Shown here: one piece after another, positions 44,367 to 52,041 of the stretch
Numbering within the stretch: the stretch's first letter is position 1
Layout of the letters: each line of letters starts with the position of its first letter
Source of the DNA: a bacterium
GTDB taxonomy: Bacteria; Vulcanimicrobiota; Vulcanimicrobiia; Vulcanimicrobiales; Vulcanimicrobiaceae
Direction: 5' to 3'
DNA length: 64,000 bases
Assembly (NCBI GenBank): GCA_021778415.1
Contig: JAJYCL010000002.1
Coordinates: 1 to 64,000 of the forward strand
The notes under the pieces: model-generated
Database searches by the model: none
What the model saw: only the letters and a program-made list of their open reading frames with translations
Told to the model about the DNA's origin: nothing
Program-made: the position numbers and the translations under genes

Positions 44367-44392
44367 GGGCGGACCTGGCTAATGGTCCGCCC
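44367..44392 (+). other. Hairpin between the TPR gene and exbB
   Basis: GGGCGGACC (44367-44375) and GGTCCGCCC (44384-44392) form a 9-bp stem with an 8-base loop. No T run follows, so it is not a classical intrinsic terminator. It may protect mRNA ends or lower the expression of the following exbB-D cluster. Confidence 0.45.
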
Positions 44393-44460
44393 TCACGGCA
44401 GCGCCGAGACGTTGCCACTTGCTTGTCTACTCTGCGTTCCCGGGAGGGGTCGAACGAAAC

Positions 44461-45129
44461 ATGTTTTCTGGTTTTTTTAGTGTGATGCAACAGGGCGGAT
44501 TCGATATGTGGATCCTGCTCGTACTTTCGATCGTCGTTGTGGCGATTGTCGCCGAGCGATTCTTTTTCTTCTCGTCGCAACATGGCGATACCAAAGGTCT
44601 GCTCAAAATGCTCGGCCAGAAAATCGGTGCCGACGATCTCGCCGGAGCGCGCAAACTCTGCGCCCAGCAAAAAGGTATGCTGCCGCGTATTTTGGAGTTC
44701 GGTTTGGCTCGCGGTGAAAAGAACCGCGCCGATATCACCGATGCGCTTTCGATCGCGCTCATGGAGCATCTCAATATGCTCGAGCGTAATCTCTCCATCA
44801 TCGGTACCATCGCCGTAATCGCGCCGTTCGTCGGCCTTGCGGGTACGGTTCTCGGTATTATTAAGGCCTTCACGGAAATTGCTCAAAAGGGCAGTTCGTC
44901 ACCGGCAGTCGTCGCCGGCGGTGTTTCCGAAGCGCTCGTCACGACCTTCGGTGGTCTCGTCGTCGCTATCGTCGCCGTTATTTTCTTCAACGTCTTTAAG
45001 ACGCGCATCAAGATCTACAACCAAGAGATGATCGTTGCTGCAAATCAGCTCGCCGAAATGCTGCACTTCCACAACACGGGAGCGCCGATTCCGACCGATC
45101 TCTATCAGCCATCCAGCGGCGCGAAGTAA
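44461..45129 (+). CDS. exbB: ExbB/TolQ-type proton channel subunit
   Basis: 222 residues starting MFSGFFSVMQQGGFDMWILLVLSIVVVAIVAERFFF. The family pattern includes three helices and the proton-channel consensus AVIAPFVGLAGTVLGIIKAFTEIA and EALVTTFGGLVVAIVAVIFFNVF. It forms, with ExbD, a channel that uses the proton gradient to move TonB. AGGGG precedes the ATG at a distance of 11 bases. The order exbB-exbD-exbD-tonB follows. Confidence 0.95.
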   Translation: MFSGFFSVMQQGGFDMWILLVLSIVVVAIVAERFFFFSSQHGDTKGLLKMLGQKIGADDLAGARKLCAQQKGMLPRILEFGLARGEKNRADITDALSIALMEHLNMLERNLSIIGTIAVIAPFVGLAGTVLGIIKAFTEIAQKGSSSPAVVAGGVSEALVTTFGGLVVAIVAVIFFNVFKTRIKIYNQEMIVAANQLAEMLHFHNTGAPIPTDLYQPSSGAK

Positions 45130-45147
45130 CGCGGAGAAGGAGCTAAC

Positions 45148-45558
45148 GTGGGACTCCTGTCCGCACAGCAAGATGCGGAGGTCATGGCGGAGATCAACAT
45201 CACGCCATTCACCGACGTCTTGCTGGTTCTCCTGATTATCTTTATGATTTTGGCTTCGCTCGTAGCCCCCCCGGGTTTCGAGAAGGAGCTTGCCAAATCA
45301 AGTAATGCCCAAAATCAGAATCAGCAGAACAATAAAGATATCAACGTGCTCGTCAACGATAAGGGCCAGATCATGGTCGATACGATTCACGCTGATAGCA
45401 AATCGATTTACTACGCGATGCATTTAATCGTGCAAAAGAAGGGTCTTCATCACGTTGCCATCACCGGCGACGCGAAGGCTCCCTATGGCGTGATCATTCG
45501 CATCTTAGACGCTGCAAAAGAGGCCGGACTCAAAGACGTCGGCTTCGTGTCGTCATAG
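45148..45558 (+). CDS. exbD: ExbD-type TonB energising protein, copy 1
   Basis: 136 residues, GTG start. The N-terminus MAEINITPFTDVLLVLLIIFMILASLV holds the proton-carrying aspartate in the single membrane helix. A periplasmic domain follows with a Gln/Asn-rich linker (AQNQNQQNNKD) and DAKAPYGVIIRILDAAKEAG. GGAGAAGGAG precedes the start. A second exbD copy is next. Confidence 0.95.
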   Translation: MGLLSAQQDAEVMAEINITPFTDVLLVLLIIFMILASLVAPPGFEKELAKSSNAQNQNQQNNKDINVLVNDKGQIMVDTIHADSKSIYYAMHLIVQKKGLHHVAITGDAKAPYGVIIRILDAAKEAGLKDVGFVSS

Positions 45559-45577
45559 GAATGGGGGCACGATAAGT

Positions 45578-46003
45578 ATGGCTGTTTCAACAGGACAAGG
45601 CGAAGACGATGTCATGTCGACGATCAACATCACGCCCTTCACGGACGTGTTGCTGGTTCTCCTGATCATTTTCATCATTCTCGCATCGGTAACCAAAGAA
45701 CCCAAGCTTCCGGACGCACACAATAGAGAAAAAGTCGTCATGTCGCAGATCATCGTGCGCATCGACGATAAGAATGTCATCTCGATCGGTGCTCGGACGG
45801 TTAACATTCGCGATGCGGCTGCAGCATTTGCCGATATTCAAGCCTCTACGGGCGGAACGTCGAAATCGGTGATCATCAAAGCCGATCCGCATGCCGATTA
45901 CGGGTTAATTTTGCAAGTGATGGATGCCGCAAAGAGTCAGAATATCATTGATTTCGGCTTGGCAAATCATATTGAAGGCACGCCAGAGGGGTCGGTCCAG
46001 TAA
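45578..46003 (+). CDS. exbD: ExbD-type TonB energising protein, copy 2
   Basis: 141 residues. The membrane part MSTINITPFTDVLLVLLIIFIILASV is nearly the same as in copy 1, but the periplasmic part differs: REKVVMSQIIVRIDDKNVISIGARTVNIRDAAAAF and SVIIKADPHADYGLILQVMDAAKSQ. Two different ExbD proteins next to one ExbB suggest a mixed dimer or two alternating systems. TonB starts 2 bases after the stop. Confidence 0.95.
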   Translation: MAVSTGQGEDDVMSTINITPFTDVLLVLLIIFIILASVTKEPKLPDAHNREKVVMSQIIVRIDDKNVISIGARTVNIRDAAAAFADIQASTGGTSKSVIIKADPHADYGLILQVMDAAKSQNIIDFGLANHIEGTPEGSVQ

Positions 46004-46005
46004 CA

Positions 46006-46728
46006 ATGGCAAATAACGACTCTCCCTTTCTGACAACCGGCGAAAAAGTTCGGAATTTTCTCGGGATCGCAATTCTCGTTTCGCTTATAGCGCACGTTGC
46101 CGTGACTCCGCTGTTTCCCGATCTCGCGCATCCCAAAGATGCCGAGAAAGTTCAGAAGGTCACCGTCGACAAGACGCATGTAAAGCCACCTCCGACGCCG
46201 CCGCCGCCGACACCCACGCCGCCGCCAACACCGACGCCGCCACCAAAGGTGGAGACGCCGCCGCCGAAGCAAGAGCAAAAACCACCGACGCCGATTATTC
46301 ACGTTCAAAAGTTGAACAACAATAATTCCGGTGGCTCTTCGACGAATTTGGTTGTCAATACCAAGGGAACGGAAAATCTCACGGCTCCGGGATCCAAAGC
46401 GACCGGTCCGCCGGCGACGGCACCGCCGACGCAGGCTCCGCAATGTGCGGTTCCGTTCCAGGATGCCACCGTCAATCAGAAGGCTGATGTGAATACGCCA
46501 CAGTCGGCAGTTGATGCGGGAGCAGTTCCGGCGACGGTGGTCGTCGAGGTGACCATCGATGCATCCGGAAATCCGGTTGCAGCGAAGATTAGTCAATCGG
46601 GGAATAATATGGCGCTTGATCGTGAAGCGAAACGCGCAGCGATGACGTCGAGCTATCACCCGAAAATCGTCAACTGTAAAAAGGTGACCGGAGACTATCT
46701 CTTCCAAGTCGATTTCACAAACGATTAA
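46006..46728 (+). CDS. tonB: TonB-family energy transducer, copy 1
   Basis: 240 residues. An N-terminal membrane helix (FLGIAILVSLIAHVAVTPLF), a proline/threonine/lysine-rich periplasmic span (about residues 60-95 with PPPPTPTPPPTPTPPP), an Asn-rich linker, then a TonB C-terminal domain ending VTIDASGNPVAAKISQSGNN and YLFQVDF. Cysteines QCAVPF and VNCKKV may form a disulfide across the domain. It carries energy to outer-membrane receptors. A strong terminator follows. Confidence 0.9.
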   Translation: MANNDSPFLTTGEKVRNFLGIAILVSLIAHVAVTPLFPDLAHPKDAEKVQKVTVDKTHVKPPPTPPPPTPTPPPTPTPPPKVETPPPKQEQKPPTPIIHVQKLNNNNSGGSSTNLVVNTKGTENLTAPGSKATGPPATAPPTQAPQCAVPFQDATVNQKADVNTPQSAVDAGAVPATVVVEVTIDASGNPVAAKISQSGNNMALDREAKRAAMTSSYHPKIVNCKKVTGDYLFQVDFTND

Positions 46729-46751
46729 CCGCGTGTGAATCGCAGGCCCCG

Positions 46752-46790
46752 AACAGGCGCTCCCAACCGGGAGCGCCTGTTATCTTTGCC
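46752..46790 (+). terminator. Intrinsic-like terminator after tonB copy 1
   Basis: Perfect 13-bp stem AACAGGCGCTCCC (46752-46764) and GGGAGCGCCTGTT (46769-46781) with the loop AACC, followed by ATCTTTGCC. The T stretch is short but the stem is very stable. It ends the exbB-exbD-exbD-tonB transcript. Confidence 0.75.
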
Positions 46791-46806
46791 AAAGCCTGTC
46801 GCCTAG

Positions 46807-47418
46807 ATGAGAACATCGCGTCGGTTTCTGCTCCTCGCCCTGACAATCTCATTGCTGCTCCACCTTGTGGTCGCGGTGGTTTTGCGTTGGCCATATACGC
46901 ATGTGCAGCCCAAACCGGATGTTGTTACCGTGAGCATCCTATCGCTGAAAAAAACGAGACCGACACCACGACCGATTCCTACGGTACGACCGACGAGCGC
47001 GCCGAAGGCCGCGGCGACGAAAACGTCCACCCGGCCGAAGCGTCCAGGCAAGAATCCGGTCGCCCCTGCCGGTCCAAGGGCCACACCTGCAGCGCCGACG
47101 CCTTCTCCGCAGCCCAGCGCATCGGCGAACCCGTGCGGCATTGCGAACGCTCCCGCGGCGCTGTTAAGCGCCCCGACGCAACCACCTATTCCGGCTACCG
47201 TGCGGGCAACGATGACGTCGGGGATCACCGATGTCGCGGTGACCCTCGATCCTCAAGGGCGCGTTCTTACGGCGACCTTGGTCCGCTCCTCGGGGAATGC
47301 GGCGCTCGATGCGCTCGGCGTGCAGATGGCAAAGAGTGCCACCTATACGCCTGCGCGCAAGGCATGCCGATCGATTGCCGGGAGCTACGATTTTACCGCA
47401 AAATTTGTTGCGTGGTAG
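46807..47418 (+). CDS. TonB-family energy transducer, copy 2
   Basis: 203 residues. A membrane helix (RRFLLLALTISLLLHLVVAVVLRW) is followed by a proline/arginine/threonine-rich stretch (residues 50-110) and a short TonB C domain (ATMTSGITDVAVTLDPQGRVLTATLVRSSGNAALDALGVQMAKSATYTPARKACRS). Again two cysteines (NPCGIA and KACRS) frame the domain, as in copy 1. It lies behind the terminator and would have its own promoter, about 25 bases after it. Its receptor partner is not known. Confidence 0.85.
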   Translation: MRTSRRFLLLALTISLLLHLVVAVVLRWPYTHVQPKPDVVTVSILSLKKTRPTPRPIPTVRPTSAPKAAATKTSTRPKRPGKNPVAPAGPRATPAAPTPSPQPSASANPCGIANAPAALLSAPTQPPIPATVRATMTSGITDVAVTLDPQGRVLTATLVRSSGNAALDALGVQMAKSATYTPARKACRSIAGSYDFTAKFVAW

Positions 47419-47422
47419 GGAG

Positions 47423-47806
47423 TTAGAGAACGCCCATGTCGCGCAGGAGCCGCAACGTGTCGATGTAGCGCTGTAAGTGCGTTCGTAATTCATCATCGAC
47501 ATCGACGAAGGCGACGCCGGTGCGATATCGCTGCATAAGCGCATCGAGATGCGACCAGCGTACGATGCCGCGCAAACGGAGCAGCGGTACCTTATCGCCG
47601 CGTAATTCAAGTGTGATCGTGAGAGGCAACGATGGCGACAGCTCTGCGTTCGTTAAAATTGCCATTCCACCGAGGGCGATGTCGTAGGTCTCGGTGAACT
47701 CCGGTGCATATTCATCACCGATGCTATAGGCGACGAGCAAGGTATCGCCTACACGTGCAAAACGACGATCATGTTGATCGTCTTGCGGAGTTTCGATGGA
47801 TTGCAC
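47423..47806 (-). CDS. PilZ-domain c-di-GMP receptor-like protein
   Basis: 127 residues with the two c-di-GMP signatures: RRFAR (RxxxR) at residues 14-18 and DIALGG at 42-47. GTG at 47806 was chosen because GAGGTGG lies 11 bases upstream; the frame is open further to 47968, but that part would overlap the uppP start by 67 bases. The rest resembles the PilZ beta-barrel (LPLTITLELRGDKVPLLRLRGIVRWSHLD, RTGVAFVDVDDELRTHLQRYI). It is probably a cytosolic effector for the HD-GYP enzyme seen at 55 kb. Confidence 0.8.
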   Translation of the reverse strand: MQSIETPQDDQHDRRFARVGDTLLVAYSIGDEYAPEFTETYDIALGGMAILTNAELSPSLPLTITLELRGDKVPLLRLRGIVRWSHLDALMQRYRTGVAFVDVDDELRTHLQRYIDTLRLLRDMGVL

Positions 47807-47901
47807 GGGGACGTCGTCCACCTCGATTCGCTTACCCGGCCTGCCAGCCCAATCCTGCCCTAGGCAGGCGACCTTGCCAGGAAGCGCGTACCTGACTCGC
47901 C

Positions 47902-48762
47902 GTGACAATCGTACAAGCGATGACGCTCGCGCTGCTCCAGGGCGTAAGTGAGCTTTTCCCGATATCAAGCCTCGGCCACACGATTCTCATCCCGGCACTG
48001 CTGGGATGGCATTCGATTGATCGCTCCGACCCGAGCTTTCTTTCTTTTGTGGTCGCGTTGCATTTCGGGACGGCACTTGCTCTCGTTATCTTCTACCGTA
48101 AGCAGTGGCTGCGCATCGTGCGTGCATTGTTGGCTTCGGTGATTCGCGGAAAACTCTCGAACGATCGCGATGAACGCATCGGATGGTTGCTCGTGGTCGG
48201 GACGATTCCGGTTGGTCTCTTGGGCCTATTGCTTGAGCATCCGGTCCGCCGACTCTTTGGCTCGGCATCGTTTGCCGCGTTGTTTCTTATGCTCAACGGC
48301 GTCGTCATGTTCGCCGGCGAGTGGTTACGGCGCCGTCAGCATCAGCAATTACATCGCGAGGACCATCCGATCGAACGTCTTTCGTTCGCGCAGGGGGCAA
48401 TCGTCGGGGTGGGACAGGCCTTTGCTCTCCTACCCGGCATCTCACGATCCGGTTCTTCGATCGTTGCTGCGTTGCTCTGCGATTTGGATCACGAAGATGC
48501 GGCTGAATTTTCGTTTCTTCTTGCAACACCCGTCATCGCTGCGGCGGCGTTACTGGAAGTGCCGAAATTAATGGCCCCGGCAGCGCACAGTACCTTGCTC
48601 TTGGCTTCGGCTGGTGCCGTTGTCGCGGGCATCGCCGCGTACGCATCGGTGGCGTTTCTCACGCGCTATTTTCGCAATAATGATCTTCGGCCGTTCGGCT
48701 GGTATTGTGTGCTCTTCGGAGCCTTCTGCTTCACTCTCGCCCGCTTTGGAGTTATCCGATAA
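47902..48762 (+). CDS. uppP: Undecaprenyl-diphosphatase
   Basis: 286 residues, GTG start, several membrane helices. The BacA/UppP motifs LLQGVSELFPISSLGHTIL (with the catalytic glutamate) and GVGQAFALLPGISRSGSSI are complete. It recycles undecaprenyl pyrophosphate to the lipid carrier for cell-wall synthesis and gives bacitracin resistance. It is divergent from PilZ and followed by a small membrane protein after 1 base. Confidence 0.95.
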   Translation: MTIVQAMTLALLQGVSELFPISSLGHTILIPALLGWHSIDRSDPSFLSFVVALHFGTALALVIFYRKQWLRIVRALLASVIRGKLSNDRDERIGWLLVVGTIPVGLLGLLLEHPVRRLFGSASFAALFLMLNGVVMFAGEWLRRRQHQQLHREDHPIERLSFAQGAIVGVGQAFALLPGISRSGSSIVAALLCDLDHEDAAEFSFLLATPVIAAAALLEVPKLMAPAAHSTLLLASAGAVVAGIAAYASVAFLTRYFRNNDLRPFGWYCVLFGAFCFTLARFGVIR

Positions 48763-48763
48763 T

Positions 48764-48955
48764 ATGAAAGCCCTTGCTCTTCTTTTGTGTCTTGTTTTTG
48801 TGGTGTTAGCGGTTCTTACGGCAACCGGCGTGACATCGATGCTGCCGGCGATCGGCCTTAACGGACACGCCCATGTCAAACATACGATTTTGTATGGTGT
48901 TTTGGCGGTGCTGAGTCTGGTGTGGTATCGCTTCCAGGGAAACCAGGCCCGCTAG
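48764..48955 (+). CDS. Small two-helix membrane protein
   Basis: 63 residues starting MKALALLLCLVFVVLAVLTATG. The second segment GHAHVKHTILYGVLAVLSLVWYRFQG has two or three histidines before the helix, a pattern found in a small family of uncharacterised membrane peptides. It starts one base after uppP and ends 4 bases before the methylase-like gene on the opposite strand. Function is unknown. Confidence 0.65.
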   Translation: MKALALLLCLVFVVLAVLTATGVTSMLPAIGLNGHAHVKHTILYGVLAVLSLVWYRFQGNQAR

Positions 48956-48959
48956 CGCG

Positions 48960-49874
48960 TTAGCTTTTCGCGACGAGATAAATTTCGTCGGGCCCGAAGT
49001 GGCGAATATCGACATGCTTGCGCGCATTGCGCAATGCGGGTTCGACATCGAGGAGGCGTTCTTGTGTAGTCTGTACGACGACAAGCGGGAACGCTTCGGC
49101 GGCATTCATGACCGACGCCAACGCATGAGTATACGCATGCTCATCGGATGCTCGCGGGCCGAAAAGCGAGTTTCGATACGCGTGCTCGAGCGTGAGATAG
49201 GGATTGCCGTGCCACCATGCTTCCCACATCCAGATGCGCGCGTCGGCACTTCGTAAAGTATTGCGTGCGGGCGGAGCAAAGTACACGGCATCGGCCGCTC
49301 GCGCGGTGAGCGTTGCAAGAACGTCGGCCTGCCGAACGGTGTTGTGCTGCAAGTTGGACATCACCCATGCCTCGGTTTCGCGAATGTACGACCACGCGAG
49401 TTCGCTTGGAGCGATATCCGGCATATCGTCCGGAAAGCGCGTCTTAAAGAGCCAATAGCAGAAGACGCGCCAGAGCCCTAAAACGGCGAGACCCGTTTGC
49501 CCGTCGCTTCGCAGGTTGCGAACATTATCGAACCATACGCCGAGATAGACGCACTGTTCTTCCGTGAAAAAAACGCCCTCCCACGCTTTGAATGCATCGA
49601 CGGAATAAATTCTCCCGGGAAGCATTTCGACGATCTCGGCAACTTCGCTATCGCGTAGGACCGTCATATCGTTGACAACGATCCCTTCGCCGACGCGCAC
49701 GAACCATTCCAGTAAATCGCCGCCGTGAACGGCAATGCCATGGCGTTTGAGATAGTTGAGATGCGTCGGCAAGCCCATGCACGGATCGACCACGCTGCGG
49801 ACATCATGTTCGCGCAGAATTTCATGGAGACGTGACGGGGAGATGCGCCGCGTGCGCTCGCCGAGTTCGATCAT
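48960..49874 (-). CDS. Adenine-methylase-like (D12-type) protein with degenerate motifs
   Basis: 304 residues. The N-terminus SVVDPCMGLPTHLNYLKRHGIAVHGGDLLEWFVRVGEGIVVND lines up with the SAM motif FSGTG..YLK..G..V..GD.......N of D12-type N6-adenine methylases; a helical part with FFTEEQCVYLGVWFDNVRNL follows, as in Dam/D12 enzymes. The catalytic DPPY is replaced by YFAPPARN at residues 198-205. It may have lost activity or modify another substrate. It is coupled by a 4-base overlap to the degenerate HD-GYP gene before it. Confidence 0.6.
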   Translation of the reverse strand: MIELGERTRRISPSRLHEILREHDVRSVVDPCMGLPTHLNYLKRHGIAVHGGDLLEWFVRVGEGIVVNDMTVLRDSEVAEIVEMLPGRIYSVDAFKAWEGVFFTEEQCVYLGVWFDNVRNLRSDGQTGLAVLGLWRVFCYWLFKTRFPDDMPDIAPSELAWSYIRETEAWVMSNLQHNTVRQADVLATLTARAADAVYFAPPARNTLRSADARIWMWEAWWHGNPYLTLEHAYRNSLFGPRASDEHAYTHALASVMNAAEAFPLVVVQTTQERLLDVEPALRNARKHVDIRHFGPDEIYLVAKS

Positions 49875-51058
49875 GAAAGGCTCCCTGCGACGCGAATGAG
49901 CGCGCGGACGACATCGGGATCGAATTGCGTCCCCGACGCATCGTCCAGGCGGTGCGTCGCTAGCAAATCGGGGCTGCTGGACGCCGCTGCGGTGCGATTC
50001 CGGAGCAAGGCATCAAAGGCGATCGAGACGGCAAGAATCTGCGACAAGGCGGGAATCGCATCGCGCCCAAGGCCGCGAGGTTTGCCGGTTCCGTCGAACC
50101 ATTCGGCGCGAGCGCGCAAAATCGGCGTGAGGTGAGCGAGCGCTCGGAATCGCTCAACAAGTTGTGCCGCAAGCGTCGCATTGCGAGCTCGCTCTTCGAT
50201 ACCGAGCCGAGCCAACGGGTCGTAGAGCGACTCTTCGACATCGCGGGCGGCAAGCTCGCCCGAGCCGTAGGTTGCACAGGCCAATTCGAGTGTGCCTTGT
50301 CCGTGTTCGTCGATACCAATTTCCGTCGCGACGCGTTCGGCGATCGTTGCGACACGACGCCACCGGCCGCGTACGCCATTGTGGTCATCGATGCGGTCGG
50401 CGATATCGCGGAGGATGGAATCCGGGACGCACTTGCGTGCATCGAGCGTGGCATTCGGGGTAGGCGTCGGCTCCGGGTCCCCACCGTTGAGGTGAAGCCA
50501 GAGCAGAAAACTACGAGCCATTTCCGGAGAGAAGCGCCGCCCGCTTTCCTGCGAGACGGCAGCCAACGCTTCTTCGGGTTGTTCGATGCGCGCAAAACAG
50601 TCGGCGAGGGCGAGGATTTGAGCTCCGTGAGGAATCGTCGTCCAGCGGAGTTGGTCGGGCGATCCGGTTCCGTCCCAGCGCTCGTCTTGCCAGCGGATGA
50701 GATCGGCGCAGTTCATCGGCAACGCCCCAATGCGCTCGGCGATCCGGGCACCTTGGGCCGGAATGTCCCAGCGTTCCATCCGGGCGAGACGTGGCGGTAG
50801 GCCCTCTCCCTTTCGGCAGGCATCGTTGCCCAGAGCCCCTATGGCATGCAGTTGGGCAGCAAAAAAAATCGCATCGACCTCGGGTTGTTCCACTTCGAGG
50901 GCGCGGGCAAGTGAAGCTGCGGCCTGCGCTTTACGCGTGGACAGCCCTGCGGGATCGCCGTTCGCGAGATCGCCGATTGCCCCAAACCAAGCCAGCAAGT
51001 CGGCTAGACGCGCCGCAGCGGCCCGGGGATCGGCGTCGGTCTCCTGGAATAGCGCCAT
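49871..51058 (-). CDS. Tandem HD-GYP-like protein with degenerate catalytic residues
   Basis: 395 residues made of two similar halves. Half 1 has FAAQLHAIGALG at 66-77 in place of the canonical LHDIGKIG, and WQDERWDGTGSPDQLRWTTIP at 123-143 in place of HHExxDGxGYPxGLxGxxIP. Half 2 keeps AEWFDGTGKPRGLGRDAIPALSQILAV (319 on), but its HD region is CATYGSGELAA. Neither half has a full set of metal ligands, so it should not cleave c-di-GMP; it may bind it. Divergent from moaC with only 18 bases between the genes. Confidence 0.7.
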   Translation of the reverse strand: MALFQETDADPRAAAARLADLLAWFGAIGDLANGDPAGLSTRKAQAAASLARALEVEQPEVDAIFFAAQLHAIGALGNDACRKGEGLPPRLARMERWDIPAQGARIAERIGALPMNCADLIRWQDERWDGTGSPDQLRWTTIPHGAQILALADCFARIEQPEEALAAVSQESGRRFSPEMARSFLLWLHLNGGDPEPTPTPNATLDARKCVPDSILRDIADRIDDHNGVRGRWRRVATIAERVATEIGIDEHGQGTLELACATYGSGELAARDVEESLYDPLARLGIEERARNATLAAQLVERFRALAHLTPILRARAEWFDGTGKPRGLGRDAIPALSQILAVSIAFDALLRNRTAAASSSPDLLATHRLDDASGTQFDPDVVRALIRVAGSLS

Positions 51059-51076
51059 TGCTACTGCGAATTATTC

Positions 51077-51556
51077 ATGGACAGCAAGAAACCCTCACAC
51101 ATAGCCAATGATGGCTCGTTGACGATGGTCGACGTGACCGAGAAACCCGTCTCGCAACGCTCCGCCCGAGCGCGTGCGCGTCTTGCCTTTTCACCCGCTG
51201 CAGCCAATGCACTGCGTACGGCAACGCTGCACAAGGGGGATGCGTTCGTCGCCGCTCAATTGGCCGGGATCATGGCCGCAAAACGCACTGCCGATCTGAT
51301 TCCGCTTGCGCACCCGCTCGCGCTTTCGCACGTTGATGTTTTTTTTGCTTGGGAGGGTGATATGTTGCTCATCGATGCCACGGCAACGACGGCGGCCCAA
51401 ACGGGCGTCGAAATGGAAGCAATGATGGCAGCATCGATTGCGGCGCTGACCATCTACGATATGGCCAAAGCCTTGGATAAGGGTATTGTCATCGAAACGA
51501 TTCGCTTGATCGAAAAGCGCGGCGGAAAATCCGGCCATTGGATTGCAACGGAATGA
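51077..51556 (+). CDS. moaC: Cyclic pyranopterin monophosphate synthase
   Basis: 159 residues. MoaC closes the ring of the molybdopterin precursor Z. The family pattern MVDVTEKPVSQRSARARARLAFSP, MAAKRTADLIPLAHPLALSHVDV and GVEMEAMMAASIAALTIYDMAKALDKG is present, with the active-site Lys/Asp in MAKALDKG. Its stop overlaps the start of mogA by 4 bases. The radical SAM partner MoaA is not in the window. Confidence 0.96.
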   Translation: MDSKKPSHIANDGSLTMVDVTEKPVSQRSARARARLAFSPAAANALRTATLHKGDAFVAAQLAGIMAAKRTADLIPLAHPLALSHVDVFFAWEGDMLLIDATATTAAQTGVEMEAMMAASIAALTIYDMAKALDKGIVIETIRLIEKRGGKSGHWIATE

Positions 51557-52041
51557 GCGACCGTTTTCGCGTAGCACTTATCGTTCTTTCCGATCGCGCT
51601 GCTCGCGGCGATCGTGCCGATGCGTGCCTGCCGGTCATGCGCGAGGCCCTCGGTGAAATTTATGATGTCGTGCGCGCCATCGTCATGGAGGACGATCCCT
51701 CCGCATTGCAAGCCGAACTAATCGATCTGTGCGATACGCATGGCGCCGATCTCATCGTTACGAGCGGTGGTACCGGCTTGGCCCCTCGCGATCGCACGCC
51801 GCAAGCCACAGCAGCGATCCTCGATTACGAAGTCCCCGGCATTTCCGAGGCAATTCGTGCGGAGTCGATGCGCATCGTCCGTAGTGCTATGCTCTCCCGC
51901 GGAATCGCGGGCGTTCGTCATCGCACATTGATCATTAATCTTCCGGGAAGCCCGAAAGCCGTCGCGGAATCGATTGAAATTATCGCTTCGATATTGCCGC
52001 ATGCGTTGGAATTACTCGCGGGAGTTGTCCTCGACGGATGA
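51553..52041 (+). CDS. mogA: MogA/MoaB-type molybdopterin adenylyltransferase
   Basis: 162 residues starting MSDRFRVALIVLSDRAARGDRAD. It adenylates molybdopterin before metal insertion by MoeA. LIVTSGGTGLAPRDRTPQAT carries the MPT-binding GGTG, and VPGISEAIRAESMRIVRSAMLSRGIAGVRHRTLIINLPGSPKA is typical. ATGA overlap with moaC and with the next folC gene. Confidence 0.93.
   Translation: MSDRFRVALIVLSDRAARGDRADACLPVMREALGEIYDVVRAIVMEDDPSALQAELIDLCDTHGADLIVTSGGTGLAPRDRTPQATAAILDYEVPGISEAIRAESMRIVRSAMLSRGIAGVRHRTLIINLPGSPKAVAESIEIIASILPHALELLAGVVLDG

Noticed and set aside
46188-46290. Tandem DNA repeat of CCGCCGACACC type
   Set aside because: It only codes for the proline/threonine-rich span of TonB.
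45967-46707. Open minus-strand frame of 246 codons rich in arginine
   Set aside because: It mirrors the proline-rich tonB gene, has low-complexity R/W runs and no RBS; tonB on the plus strand is clearly real.
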